64,000 bases of DNA, taken from NCBI GenBank assembly GCA_049599735.1, contig JBMYOX010000003.1, forward strand, positions 1 to 64,000, written 5' to 3'. This DNA comes from Pontibacterium sp049599735 (GTDB taxonomy: Bacteria > Pseudomonadota > Gammaproteobacteria > Pseudomonadales > Balneatricaceae). A model generated the notes under the pieces. It was not told where the DNA came from and made no database searches. It was given only the letters and a program-made list of their open reading frames with translations. Numbering within the stretch: the stretch's first letter is position 1; every line of letters starts with the position of its first letter. This document shows, piece by piece, positions 1 to 8,352 of this stretch. The translations under genes and the position numbers were made by a program.

Positions 1-60
1 ACAATGCCGGGCTTTTTCCGCAGAATTTTATCCACAGGGCTTAGATATTAACAAACAAAC

Positions 61-1455
61 TCAGTCTGTATGCACATGCCCGGCAATAAACTGCTGAACG
101 GTTGTCAGTTCATTGGCCAGCACTTCAAGGCGTTCTTCACGCTCAAAAAGATCAGCCATATGAGGCGGCAGCTGAGGTGATTCCAGGCCCGCTTTTACAA
201 CCGGCTCCGGAAATTTAACCGGGTGTGCGGTGGCCAGTGTAATCATAGGCACCGCCTGATCACGGTTGCACTCACGCGCCGCTTTCACACCGATGGCGGT
301 ATGCGGATCCAGCAGGTAACCGGTTTCAGCATACACCTGTTTGATGATTTCACAGGTCGTTTCATCATCCACTGCGCAGCTGTCAAACAGCTCACGGACC
401 TTGTCCCAGTTGCCTTCTTCCAGATGCACAGCTTCCGATTTAAAGCGGCTCATCAGGTCAGCAATGGATTGTCCGTCACGCCCATAAACATCAAACAACA
501 GGCGCTCAAAGTTAGAGGACACCATAATATCCATAGACGGCGACAGGGTATGAACCAACTCACCTTTAGACATATCGTTACCGGAAATCACCCGGTGCAG
601 GATGTCGTTGCGGTTAGTAGCCACCACCAGTTGCTGAATAGGCAGGCCCATCTGTTTGGCCAGATAACCGGCAAAAATATCACCAAAGTTACCCGTAGGT
701 ACCGAGAAGGACACCGGACGACCAGGACCACCCAATGCCAGTGAGGCAGAGAAGTAATACACAATCTGGGACATAATACGTGCCCAGTTAATCGAGTTAA
801 CGGCGCCCAGTTTCAGGCCTTTCAGAAAGGACTGATCAGCAAAGCTATCTTTGACCATTTCCTGACAGTCATCAAAATTGCCTTCCAGCGCAATGTTAAA
901 CACATTGTCTTCCAGAATGGTGGTCATCTGGCGGCGCTGTACTTCAGACACCCGGTTATAAGGGTGCAGAATAAAGATATCCAGGTGGTCGCTGTGACGA
1001 CAGCCTTCGATTGCTGCCGAGCCGGTATCACCAGAGGTTGCCCCCATGATGACCAGACGCTCACCCCGTTTGGTCAGGGCATAATCCATCAGGCGACCCA
1101 GCAGCTGCAGCGCAAAGTCTTTAAAGGCCAGGGTCGGGCCATGGAACAACTCCAGCACCCATTCGTTCGTGCCCAGCTCTTTCAGGGGCGCAACCGCCGT
1201 GTGGTTAAAACCGGCATAAGTCTCATCGATCATCTGTTTCAGATCATCATCGGCCACACAATCATCCACAAACGGCTTGATGATTTTGTACGCCAGATCC
1301 GCATAAGACAGACCGGCCCAGGACGCGATTTCTTCCTGAGAAAATTCAGGCAGGGTTTCCGGCACGTACAGGCCGCCATCGCTGGCCAGACCTGCCAGCA
1401 ACACTTCTTCAAAATTCAGGGCAGGGGCCTGGCCACGGGTAGAAATATATTTCAC
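61..1455 (-). CDS. thrC: Threonine synthase
   Basis: Converts O-phosphohomoserine to threonine with pyridoxal phosphate, the last step of threonine synthesis, in the cytoplasm. The N-terminus MKYISTRGQAP and the PLP segment HGPTLAFKDF (Schiff-base lysine near residue 112) are family hallmarks; the later SVPTGNFGD stretch fits the phosphate-binding loop. About 464 residues is normal for the long type of ThrC. I place the start at a GTG ending at 1455 because an AAGGAG ribosome site sits 8 bases before it. An in-frame TTG two codons earlier is too close to that site. It lies 12 bases after hom on the same strand, so the two are almost certainly cotranscribed. Confidence 0.97.
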   Translation of the reverse strand: MKYISTRGQAPALNFEEVLLAGLASDGGLYVPETLPEFSQEEIASWAGLSYADLAYKIIKPFVDDCVADDDLKQMIDETYAGFNHTAVAPLKELGTNEWVLELFHGPTLAFKDFALQLLGRLMDYALTKRGERLVIMGATSGDTGSAAIEGCRHSDHLDIFILHPYNRVSEVQRRQMTTILEDNVFNIALEGNFDDCQEMVKDSFADQSFLKGLKLGAVNSINWARIMSQIVYYFSASLALGGPGRPVSFSVPTGNFGDIFAGYLAKQMGLPIQQLVVATNRNDILHRVISGNDMSKGELVHTLSPSMDIMVSSNFERLLFDVYGRDGQSIADLMSRFKSEAVHLEEGNWDKVRELFDSCAVDDETTCEIIKQVYAETGYLLDPHTAIGVKAARECNRDQAVPMITLATAHPVKFPEPVVKAGLESPQLPPHMADLFEREERLEVLANELTTVQQFIAGHVHTD

Positions 1456-1467
1456 GCTCAAAACTCC

Positions 1468-2769
1468 TTAGTCAGCCAGGTGCTCAATACGAATACGGGT
1501 AACAGACCCGATAATCGCATCCAGCCCTTCGATCAGTTCGATCGCTTCATTCATTTTCTGTTCCTGCACCCGCTGGGTAAGGATAATCACAGGCACCTGC
1601 TCTTCGCGGGTGGCTTTCTGAACCATCGCTTCAATGCTGATATCTTTAGCACCCAGAATACTTGTGACCTGCGCCAGTACACCCGGCTGTTCCCGCGCCT
1701 GCAAATGCAGGTAATAACCGGTTTCCACCTGCTCAACCGGCAACACCGGCAAGTCTGACAATTCACCCGGCTGGAAGGCCAGATGAGGCACGCGGTTATC
1801 ACGATCAGCGGTCAGTGTACGTACCACGTCCACAATATCGGCCACAACCGCAGAGGCCGTAGGTTCAGCACCGGCACCGGCACCGTAATACAAGGTCTGA
1901 CCCACCGCATCACCGTCAACCAGTACCGCGTTCATCACACCGTTCACATTCGCCAGCAACGCTGATTCGGGCACCAGGGTTGGATGCACACGCAGCTCAA
2001 CACCTGCGTCAGTGCGACGACTGATACCCAGATGTTTAATGCGATAACCCAGCTCTTCCGCATACTGCACGTCATCACGGGTAATCTTGCTGATGCCTTC
2101 GGTATAGGCTTTTTCAAACTGCAGCGGGATACCAAATGCCAGAGACGCCAGGATGGTCAGCTTATGTGCCGCATCGATGCCTTCTACGTCAAACGTCGGA
2201 TCGGCTTCGGCATAACCCAGCGCCTGAGCTTCCGCCAGCACATCAGCAAAGTCACGGCCTTTGTCGCGCATTTCAGTCAGGATAAAGTTACCGGTACCGT
2301 TAATAATACCTGCCAGCCAGTTGATTTTATTCGCTGACAAACCTTCCCGGATCGCTTTAATAATCGGGATGCCACCGGCAACAGAGGCCTCAAAAGCCAC
2401 CATGACATTTTTACGCTGGGCAGCTTCAAAAATTTCATTACCGTGCACCGCAATCAGGGCTTTGTTGGCCGTCACTACATGTTTGCCGTTCTCGATAGCC
2501 GTCATTACCAGCTTAAGGGCAATATCATATCCACCGATAAGTTCAACAACGACATCAATTTCCGGATTTGTTGCAATGTCGAAAATATCCGGGGTGACCT
2601 GAATGCCTTTAGTATCACAATCGGGATTAGGGCGACGCGCACCAACCGCTTCCACCATAATTCGGCGACCTGCCCGGCGAGAAATTTCATCCGCATTACG
2701 CTTCAGGACATTAAAGGTGCCGCCACCGACGGTTCCAAGACCACAGATACCTACTTTTACCGGTTTCAA
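1468..2769 (-). CDS. hom: Homoserine dehydrogenase
   Basis: Reduces aspartate semialdehyde to homoserine with NAD(P)H, the branch point to threonine and methionine. It begins with the Rossmann motif GICGLGTVGGG, continues with the catalytic domain (AGIINGTGNFI, EADPTFDVEG) and ends with an ACT regulatory domain (ISIEAMVQK region), so threonine feedback inhibition is likely. It is monofunctional, about 433 residues, with no fused aspartokinase. The family N-terminus (KPVKVGICGLG) points to a TTG start at 2769, preceded by GAGGGG about 8 bases upstream; an ATG 11 codons earlier would add residues not typical of the family. First gene of a hom-thrC unit; no threonine leader peptide was seen upstream. 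Confidence 0.97.
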   Translation of the reverse strand: MKPVKVGICGLGTVGGGTFNVLKRNADEISRRAGRRIMVEAVGARRPNPDCDTKGIQVTPDIFDIATNPEIDVVVELIGGYDIALKLVMTAIENGKHVVTANKALIAVHGNEIFEAAQRKNVMVAFEASVAGGIPIIKAIREGLSANKINWLAGIINGTGNFILTEMRDKGRDFADVLAEAQALGYAEADPTFDVEGIDAAHKLTILASLAFGIPLQFEKAYTEGISKITRDDVQYAEELGYRIKHLGISRRTDAGVELRVHPTLVPESALLANVNGVMNAVLVDGDAVGQTLYYGAGAGAEPTASAVVADIVDVVRTLTADRDNRVPHLAFQPGELSDLPVLPVEQVETGYYLHLQAREQPGVLAQVTSILGAKDISIEAMVQKATREEQVPVIILTQRVQEQKMNEAIELIEGLDAIIGSVTRIRIEHLAD

Positions 2770-2868
2770 ACTTATAACCCCTCGCGTGAATATCGTCAGC
2801 ACTGCACAAAAATAAGCCTCGCATTATAGCGAAAAGCACCGGCTTGCACTATCGTCACAACCTGACTT

Positions 2869-2912
2869 AAAAACAAAAAAGAGGGTGCAGCTAACCGCCA
2901 CACCCTCTTCCG
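2869..2912 (-). terminator. Rho-independent terminator after dsbC
   Basis: On the minus strand a GAGGGTG/CACCCTC stem is followed by a run of T. It lies just after the dsbC stop and upstream of hom, separating the xerD-dsbC and hom-thrC transcription units. Confidence 0.85.
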
Positions 2913-2943
2913 GAAAACAACAAGCCCTGCCTGCGGGCCTGTG

Positions 2944-3678
2944 TTAATTGATTTTTAAGGCGCGCGCCAGCTGCTCCGCAGGCATATAACCCGGCACCAG
3001 CGAGCCATCTTCAAACACCAGCGCCGGTGTACCTGTCACCCCAAGCGACTGGCCCAGCGCGTACTGCGCCATCACCGGCGACTCACAATCAGTCATTTCC
3101 ACTGATGCGCCCAACTTAGCCTGATCCATCAAAGCATTACGCTTATCCGGCGCCGCACACCAGACAGACTCCATCACCCGATGAGCATTGGAGCCCGCAC
3201 CCGCACGGGGAAAGGCCAGATAATTCACCTGCACCCCCATTGCATTGAGCGCCGGTACTTCTTTGTGCAGCTTACGGCAGTAACCACAATCCACATCGGT
3301 AAATACACTCACCGTTGCTTTACGCTCACCTTTCGCGGGAAAGATAATCATATCTTTCTCTGCAACACGAGCCATCGCTTTCATGCGCTGTTCTTTACGC
3401 TTACCTTCTGTCAGGTTTACAAAACCCTCTTCATCCGACAGGCGAAAGAGCTGGCCGAGCATAAAATATTCACCTTTGGCATCAGAATAAAGCAGCTCGC
3501 CGGAATCCAGCTCAACCGCATAAAAACCTTTAAGATCCGCAGGCTCAATAGATACCGCATTAATACGTGCATTGATCTTTTTCAGGCTTTGCGCAATCAA
3601 CGCTTCCGGCGCCGTTTCCGCCTGTCCCAACCCACTTATTCCCAGCAAAACCAGACCGGCTGCCAATAGTTTACGCAT
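2944..3678 (-). CDS. dsbC: Periplasmic disulfide isomerase DsbC
   Basis: Reshuffles wrong disulfide bonds in periplasmic proteins. The predicted protein has a signal peptide (MRKLLAAGLVLLGISGLGQA, cleavage likely after GQA), an N-terminal dimerisation domain and a thioredoxin fold with the active site DCGYC near residues 130-134, plus the cis-proline segment VTGTPALVFEDG. The ATG at 3678 is chosen because it directly precedes a standard signal peptide; a GTG/ATG start seven codons upstream would add a non-typical extension. The order xerD-dsbC-hom-thrC matches Pseudomonas as I recall it. It lies 60 bases downstream of xerD on the same strand. Confidence 0.95.
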   Translation of the reverse strand: MRKLLAAGLVLLGISGLGQAETAPEALIAQSLKKINARINAVSIEPADLKGFYAVELDSGELLYSDAKGEYFMLGQLFRLSDEEGFVNLTEGKRKEQRMKAMARVAEKDMIIFPAKGERKATVSVFTDVDCGYCRKLHKEVPALNAMGVQVNYLAFPRAGAGSNAHRVMESVWCAAPDKRNALMDQAKLGASVEMTDCESPVMAQYALGQSLGVTGTPALVFEDGSLVPGYMPAEQLARALKIN

Positions 3679-3738
3679 AGTTATTCCCGTCAAATTCAAA
3701 AATAGATTGTGGCTAAGATACAGATTCAGCCAGAAAGT

Positions 3739-4662
3739 TCAGCCACGTGGATGATGCTCACGATGTATCGACTGTAAACGATGCTGCGCCACATGTGTAT
3801 AAATCTGTGTGGTCGACAGGTCACTATGGCCCAGCAACATCTGCACCACCCTGAGATCAGCCCCATGATTCAGCAAATGGGTCGCAAAGGCATGACGCAA
3901 GACATGAGGAGACAGTGGCTTATCAATACCCGCCACCAGTGCATAATGCTTGATACGATGCCAGAATGTCTGGCGTGTCATTTGCTGACCACGACGACTT
4001 GGAAACAGAACTTCACTGCCAGGGTCAAAGAGCAACTGAGGACGTGCCTCCCGATAATAACGCAACACCCAGCGGATCGCCTCCTCACCCAGCGGTACCA
4101 GACGCTCTTTACTGCCCTTACCAAATACCCTGATCACTCCCTGATGTAAATTCAGCTGTGATGACTGCAAAGAGACCAGCTCAGTAACACGCAGCCCGCT
4201 GGCATAAAGCACCTCCAGCATCGCCCGGTCGCGCAACTCAATGGCATCTGATAGATCAGGTGCCCGCAGCAATTGCTCAACATCAGATTCTGTCAGGGTT
4301 TTAGGCAAAGGCCGTCCCCGCTTAGGACTGTCGATCAGCAACGTAGGGTCTGAGGCCAGCTCATTTTCCCGCACCAGATAACGATAAAAACCACGTAATG
4401 TTGAGAGCAGCCGCGCCGTCGAGCTGGCCTTCAGCTGCTCTTTGACCCGCCAGGCCAAATGCAACTGTAACTGCTCGCGCCCTGCCAAGCGTAAATCTGA
4501 GTTACGCAACCTCAGCCAGTCACCATACTGCACCAGATCCCGGCGATAAGACGACAGAGTATTTTCACTTAAACCCTTTTCCATCCAGATGGCATCCAGG
4601 AACCGCTCAACCAATACTTCATCCGATGCTGAGAGTTTTTTAGCCGCGTTATCCACTGACAC
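3739..4662 (-). CDS. xerD: Site-specific tyrosine recombinase XerD
   Basis: Works with XerC at dif to resolve chromosome dimers at the septum, activated by FtsK. All catalytic residues of the tyrosine recombinase family are present: R158 (SGLRVTEL), K182 (GKGSKER), H253 and R256 (HVLRHAFATH), H279 (LLGHS) and Y288 (TQIYTH). The N-terminal core-binding SAM-like domain covers roughly residues 15-100. The length of 307 and its place beside dsbC favour XerD over XerC or a phage integrase. The start is GTG with GGAG about 8 bases upstream. Confidence 0.96.
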   Translation of the reverse strand: MSVDNAAKKLSASDEVLVERFLDAIWMEKGLSENTLSSYRRDLVQYGDWLRLRNSDLRLAGREQLQLHLAWRVKEQLKASSTARLLSTLRGFYRYLVRENELASDPTLLIDSPKRGRPLPKTLTESDVEQLLRAPDLSDAIELRDRAMLEVLYASGLRVTELVSLQSSQLNLHQGVIRVFGKGSKERLVPLGEEAIRWVLRYYREARPQLLFDPGSEVLFPSRRGQQMTRQTFWHRIKHYALVAGIDKPLSPHVLRHAFATHLLNHGADLRVVQMLLGHSDLSTTQIYTHVAQHRLQSIHREHHPRG

Positions 4663-4710
4663 TGCTCAGGCTCCGTTCGGGTAAATCGTGGAGATTATCA
4701 ACAGGCTCAC

Positions 4711-6063
4711 TCATTCATAAACTTCAAATTCTGCGATTTTATCCAGATCAATCGCATAAGTCGCCATACCGTTCCCCATGCGCTGCTCAATCACCAGCTG
4801 AGAGGCTGAAACCGAGCGAATATACCCCTCAACCTGACGCCCGAAATAAGTCACCATACGGGCACGAGAGCCAATAAAATAAACCGCATCAGTCACCGCC
4901 GCCGGATAAAACTCTGGTGCCGGTTTTGCAACCACCGACTCAGTCGGAACCCACTCCGCCCCGGCATCCGGAGCAACGGCCTCAGCTGCCGGTACAGAGA
5001 CAGCCGGTTTTTTCCGGGCTGCTGCCGACCGGACTGACGCCCCCGTCTGCCGGGGTACAGGCAAGTCCCACTGAATACCTTCCAGGCTGATCATTTTATC
5101 ATTCACATAAACAGCAGGATTGAGCACAGACAGCAGCGCCTCCGGCGAATCCACCGCAGGCATAAAGGCCGGTCCCAGGGGGATATCAGGCAACAGCGTC
5201 AGCGCAACCAGAGCGCCAGGCTGATAAAGAGCGGCAACAGCTTCTTTCTGGGAGGGCATTAAACCAAGGCTAAGCTGACCCAGCAGCACATCCAGCTCCG
5301 CACGAAACCGCTGCTCCAGCTGCTCATCCGACAGGCCTGCCTGCGCCCTGCAAAAATTACGGTAACGCCGGTTATAACCTTTATCCTGATAACTGATGCG
5401 CAGCGCCGACAGTGCGACAGCCCCCGTCATCACAGACCCCATTGCAGGCTCGCCACCCTGAACCTGCAATTTGATATCCAGCGATGTCGTCGCTACCTGC
5501 GCTACATCCGAGTCCAGCTCAAGCTGCATCTGACCCGATGCCCTGTCGAAGTGATAATTAAAAACCATATCATGGCTCAGCGTCTGGTAACCCAGCGCCA
5601 TCCGGTCAGGATCCCCTGAAGGGCCACACAAACCCTCTGAAAACTGTAAGGACTCACCAGGCATCGACTGAGCCATCGCCATAAACTGCTTAAAACCCGC
5701 GCCATTAAGATCCAGCAACAGCCCCCGCTGACGTACAGAAAAGCCTGTTGGCAGGTTACCCTGCTCAAAATCAGATGCCAGTGATAACATCTGCGACCAG
5801 TCCGCCGTTTTTAAAACCCACTCATCAATCAACACCTGATCAGATACAGCAAACGGCATCAGGCGGATTTCTCTCAGACCAACCTCAGTGTTAAGCAAAT
5901 CAATATGAATAGCGTCATAAGAAAATTCAGCATAAGGCGAAAGCGCCGTTGCCAACTCATCGGCCGTCTGTTTGGCCGTCCACCATACGTACGCATAAAA
6001 ACCTGCCACACAGAACAGGGGCAGTAACAGAATAAGTAACAACAGCGCGATGCGTTTAAACAT
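4711..6063 (-). CDS. Unrecognised membrane-anchored protein, 450 aa
   Basis: I do not recognise a family. From the ATG at 6063 the protein starts MFKRIALLLLILL, a single signal-anchor helix (about residues 3-25), followed by a soluble, presumably periplasmic region. Around residues 335-385 is an Ala/Pro/Val-rich, low-complexity linker. After it comes a small C-terminal domain of about 55 residues (VYFIGSRARMVTYFGRQVEG onward) rich in beta-type residues, which resembles the layout of pilus or secretion accessory proteins; that is only an impression. It is flanked by xerD and the rplS operon, 48 bases upstream of xerD and on the same strand, so it may share transcription with xerD. Confidence 0.8.
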   Translation of the reverse strand: MFKRIALLLLILLLPLFCVAGFYAYVWWTAKQTADELATALSPYAEFSYDAIHIDLLNTEVGLREIRLMPFAVSDQVLIDEWVLKTADWSQMLSLASDFEQGNLPTGFSVRQRGLLLDLNGAGFKQFMAMAQSMPGESLQFSEGLCGPSGDPDRMALGYQTLSHDMVFNYHFDRASGQMQLELDSDVAQVATTSLDIKLQVQGGEPAMGSVMTGAVALSALRISYQDKGYNRRYRNFCRAQAGLSDEQLEQRFRAELDVLLGQLSLGLMPSQKEAVAALYQPGALVALTLLPDIPLGPAFMPAVDSPEALLSVLNPAVYVNDKMISLEGIQWDLPVPRQTGASVRSAAARKKPAVSVPAAEAVAPDAGAEWVPTESVVAKPAPEFYPAAVTDAVYFIGSRARMVTYFGRQVEGYIRSVSASQLVIEQRMGNGMATYAIDLDKIAEFEVYE

Positions 6064-6158
6064 CCGTATCCTTTTCCACGAAAAATACAATGGAATTACT
6101 ATAGGCAAGAGTCCCCTAACTTGCCATTGACTTTAACCAGGCCCGCTTCAAAAATTCA

Positions 6159-6190
6159 TAAAAAAAGCGACCCTCAGGTCGCTTTTTTCA
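6159..6190. terminator. Terminator after rplS
   Basis: Stem GCGACC/GGTCGC with a CTCA loop, flanked by A and T runs on both sides. It ends the rpsP-rimM-trmD-rplS operon on the minus strand. Confidence 0.9.
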
Positions 6191-6211
6191 AAATCAGACA
6201 AAGCAAATTGC

Positions 6212-6568
6212 TTAACCCAATTTTTCCTTGATACGTGCAGACTTACCACTACGCTCACGCAAGTAGTACAGTTTAGCCTGACGTACATCACCACGACGCT
6301 TAACAGTAATGCTGTCAACAATAGTGCTGTAAGTCTGGAAAGAACGCTCAACACCCACACCGTGGGAAATTTTACGTACTGTGAAAGCAGAGTTAGCACC
6401 GCGGTTACGCTTGCCAATTACAACGCCTTCAAATGCCTGCAGACGAGTACGAGTACCCTCTACTACTTTAACCTGTACAACAACGGTATCACCCGGGCCG
6501 AAAACAGGGACTTCTTTGCTTACTTGTTCAGCTTCAATTTGCTGAATAATCAGGTTCTTGCTGCTCAT
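6212..6568 (-). CDS. rplS: 50S ribosomal protein L19
   Basis: Structural protein of the large ribosomal subunit at the 30S-50S interface. At 118 residues it has the usual length, and blocks such as FEGVVIGKRNRG and SFTVRKISHGVGVER-like residues (here AFTVRKISHGVGVER) are diagnostic. Last gene of the rpsP-rimM-trmD-rplS operon, 17 bases after trmD, followed by a strong terminator. Confidence 0.98.
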   Translation of the reverse strand: MSSKNLIIQQIEAEQVSKEVPVFGPGDTVVVQVKVVEGTRTRLQAFEGVVIGKRNRGANSAFTVRKISHGVGVERSFQTYSTIVDSITVKRRGDVRQAKLYYLRERSGKSARIKEKLG

Positions 6569-6585
6569 GGCACGCTCCTAAATAT

Positions 6586-7338
6586 TCAACCGTCAGACTC
6601 AGAAGTCTCACGGATATATTCTTTTAACAATACCTGCTGTTCTTTAGACAATGCCAGAGATTGCAACAAATCCGGACGCCGTTTCCAGGTTCGCCCTAAC
6701 TGTTGCTTCAGACGCCAGCGTCTGATTTCCTCATGGTTGCCACCCAGCAGCACTTCAGGCACCTGCATGGAGTCAAACTGTTCCGGTCTCGTATAGTGCG
6801 GGCAATCCAGCAAACCGTCAGAAAAAGAATCTTCTGCCGCCGAAGCCTGGTGTCCTAAAACACCTGGCACCAAGCGTGAAACTGCATCAATCATGGTCAT
6901 GGCAGGTAACTCACCACCACTAAGGACAAAATCCCCAAGTGACCACTCTTCATCAATCTCAGCTTCAATCAGGCGTTCATCAATACCTTCATAACGCCCG
7001 GCTACCAGAATCAGCTTTTTACGCTTCGCTAAGGCCTGCACCCCATTGTGATCAAGTTGGCGTCCCTGAGGTGACAGGTAAATAACACTTACCTCATCAG
7101 TCCCCGCTGCCGCTTTCGCCGCATGGATTGCGTCCCGCAGAGGCTGAACTTTCATCAGCATACCCGGCCCGCCGCCATAAGGTCGATCATCTACAGTGCG
7201 GTGTTTATCGTGAGTAAAATCACGAGGATTCCAGCATTGCAGCTCAACCAGACCATTGCGTACCGCCCGCCCTGTAACACCAAAGCCGGTGACAGCCTCA
7301 AACATTTCAGGGAATAACGTTACAACACCAAACCACAT
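6586..7338 (-). CDS. trmD: tRNA (guanine37-N1)-methyltransferase
   Basis: Methylates G37 next to the anticodon using S-adenosylmethionine, which prevents +1 frameshifting. The sequence shows the trefoil-knot SPOUT fold motifs: YLSPQGRQLDH, LVAGRYEGIDER and SLGDFVLSGGELPA, the last forming the SAM pocket. At 250 residues it is the normal size. It follows rimM by three bases in the conserved ribosomal operon. Confidence 0.98.
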   Translation of the reverse strand: MWFGVVTLFPEMFEAVTGFGVTGRAVRNGLVELQCWNPRDFTHDKHRTVDDRPYGGGPGMLMKVQPLRDAIHAAKAAAGTDEVSVIYLSPQGRQLDHNGVQALAKRKKLILVAGRYEGIDERLIEAEIDEEWSLGDFVLSGGELPAMTMIDAVSRLVPGVLGHQASAAEDSFSDGLLDCPHYTRPEQFDSMQVPEVLLGGNHEEIRRWRLKQQLGRTWKRRPDLLQSLALSKEQQVLLKEYIRETSESDG

Positions 7339-7341
7339 GGT

Positions 7342-7875
7342 TTAGAACTCCGGATCCCAGTCGACCCGAATAGTGCCTGCTTCTAAATCAATTTTTTTAA
7401 TCACCTGATCAGGCAGGTAAGGAATCAACCGTTCAGTACGGTCAATACTCTCATCGGTACCTTTTACCACCAGCACATCATTTGAACCGGTTTCAATCAG
7501 ATGACTCACCTTGCCCAATAATTGATCGGACACGGTGTATACCATCAGGTTTTCCAGCTGGCTCCAGTAGTACTCACCGACTTCCAATTCAGGAAGTACG
7601 CTTGATTCAACCGCAATTTCAACACCGTTATAAGTACGGGCAATTTCACGATCGTCTACACCGACCAGCTTGGCAACCAGGCCTTTACCATGACGTTTAC
7701 CGGCTTCAACCTCTACAGGTTTCCACTGGCCTTTAATATTCAACAGCCACGGTTGATAAGTCAGGATGTTTTCTATGGGATCGGTATGGGAATAAATTTT
7801 CACCCACCCTTTAACACCATAGACAGTAGAGATGCGACCAAGAATGGTTTTCTCTGCAGCAGTGCTTCTACTCAT
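7342..7875 (-). CDS. rimM: Ribosome maturation factor RimM
   Basis: Assists late assembly of the 30S head and binds S19. The protein has the RimM N-terminal beta-barrel (LGRISTVYGVKGWVKIYS) and the C-terminal PRC-barrel (GEYYWSQLENLMV, with the SNDVLVVKG and RLIPYLPDQVIKKID signatures). At 177 residues it is typical. It sits between rpsP (27 bases upstream) and trmD. Confidence 0.97.
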   Translation of the reverse strand: MSRSTAAEKTILGRISTVYGVKGWVKIYSHTDPIENILTYQPWLLNIKGQWKPVEVEAGKRHGKGLVAKLVGVDDREIARTYNGVEIAVESSVLPELEVGEYYWSQLENLMVYTVSDQLLGKVSHLIETGSNDVLVVKGTDESIDRTERLIPYLPDQVIKKIDLEAGTIRVDWDPEF

Positions 7876-7902
7876 CTATCTGACCCAGCCTGATAAAAAC
7901 AC

Positions 7903-8154
7903 TTATTCTGCAGCTTTCGCAGCATCTTTCAGCAGGCTGGCAACACGAGGAGAAACCTGTGCGCCTTTGCTCTGCCAGTATTCGATGCGGTCCATGCTAA
8001 GGCGCAGACGTTCTTCCTGGCCACGGGCCAGAGGGTTGAAGAAGCCTACACGCTCAATAAAGCGACCATCACGAGGATTGCGTGAGTCGGCTACAGTAAG
8101 GTGATAGAAAGGACGCTTTTTAGCGCCGCCGCGAGACAAACGAATTGTTACCAT
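7903..8154 (-). CDS. rpsP: 30S ribosomal protein S16
   Basis: Small-subunit assembly protein. MVTIRLSRGGAKKRPFYHL at the N-terminus and DSRNPRDGRFIERVGF are diagnostic. The frame stays open upstream, but the family start is the ATG at 8154, giving 83 residues, the expected length. First gene of rpsP-rimM-trmD-rplS. The roughly 200 bases between it and ffh presumably carry the operon promoter. Confidence 0.98.
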   Translation of the reverse strand: MVTIRLSRGGAKKRPFYHLTVADSRNPRDGRFIERVGFFNPLARGQEERLRLSMDRIEYWQSKGAQVSPRVASLLKDAAKAAE

Positions 8155-8352
8155 GCGAATGGTCCCTTTATCCGTGTGGGTTTTGATATCGCCCACAATT
8201 TTATTAATCAGCCAAAACCTTTGGAATTCAGGCTGTTCCAGTGGCTTTATGGCCAAAAGCACCACAAAGCCAAAAACTAAGGGCGGGAATTCTACGCGAA
8301 TTCACCGCACAATCAAAGCAATTACCGACCAAACCTTAAACAACAGACGCGA

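Noticed and set aside
2770..2868. Threonine leader peptide or attenuator before hom
   Set aside because: No short frame rich in Thr/Ile codons followed by a terminator was seen.
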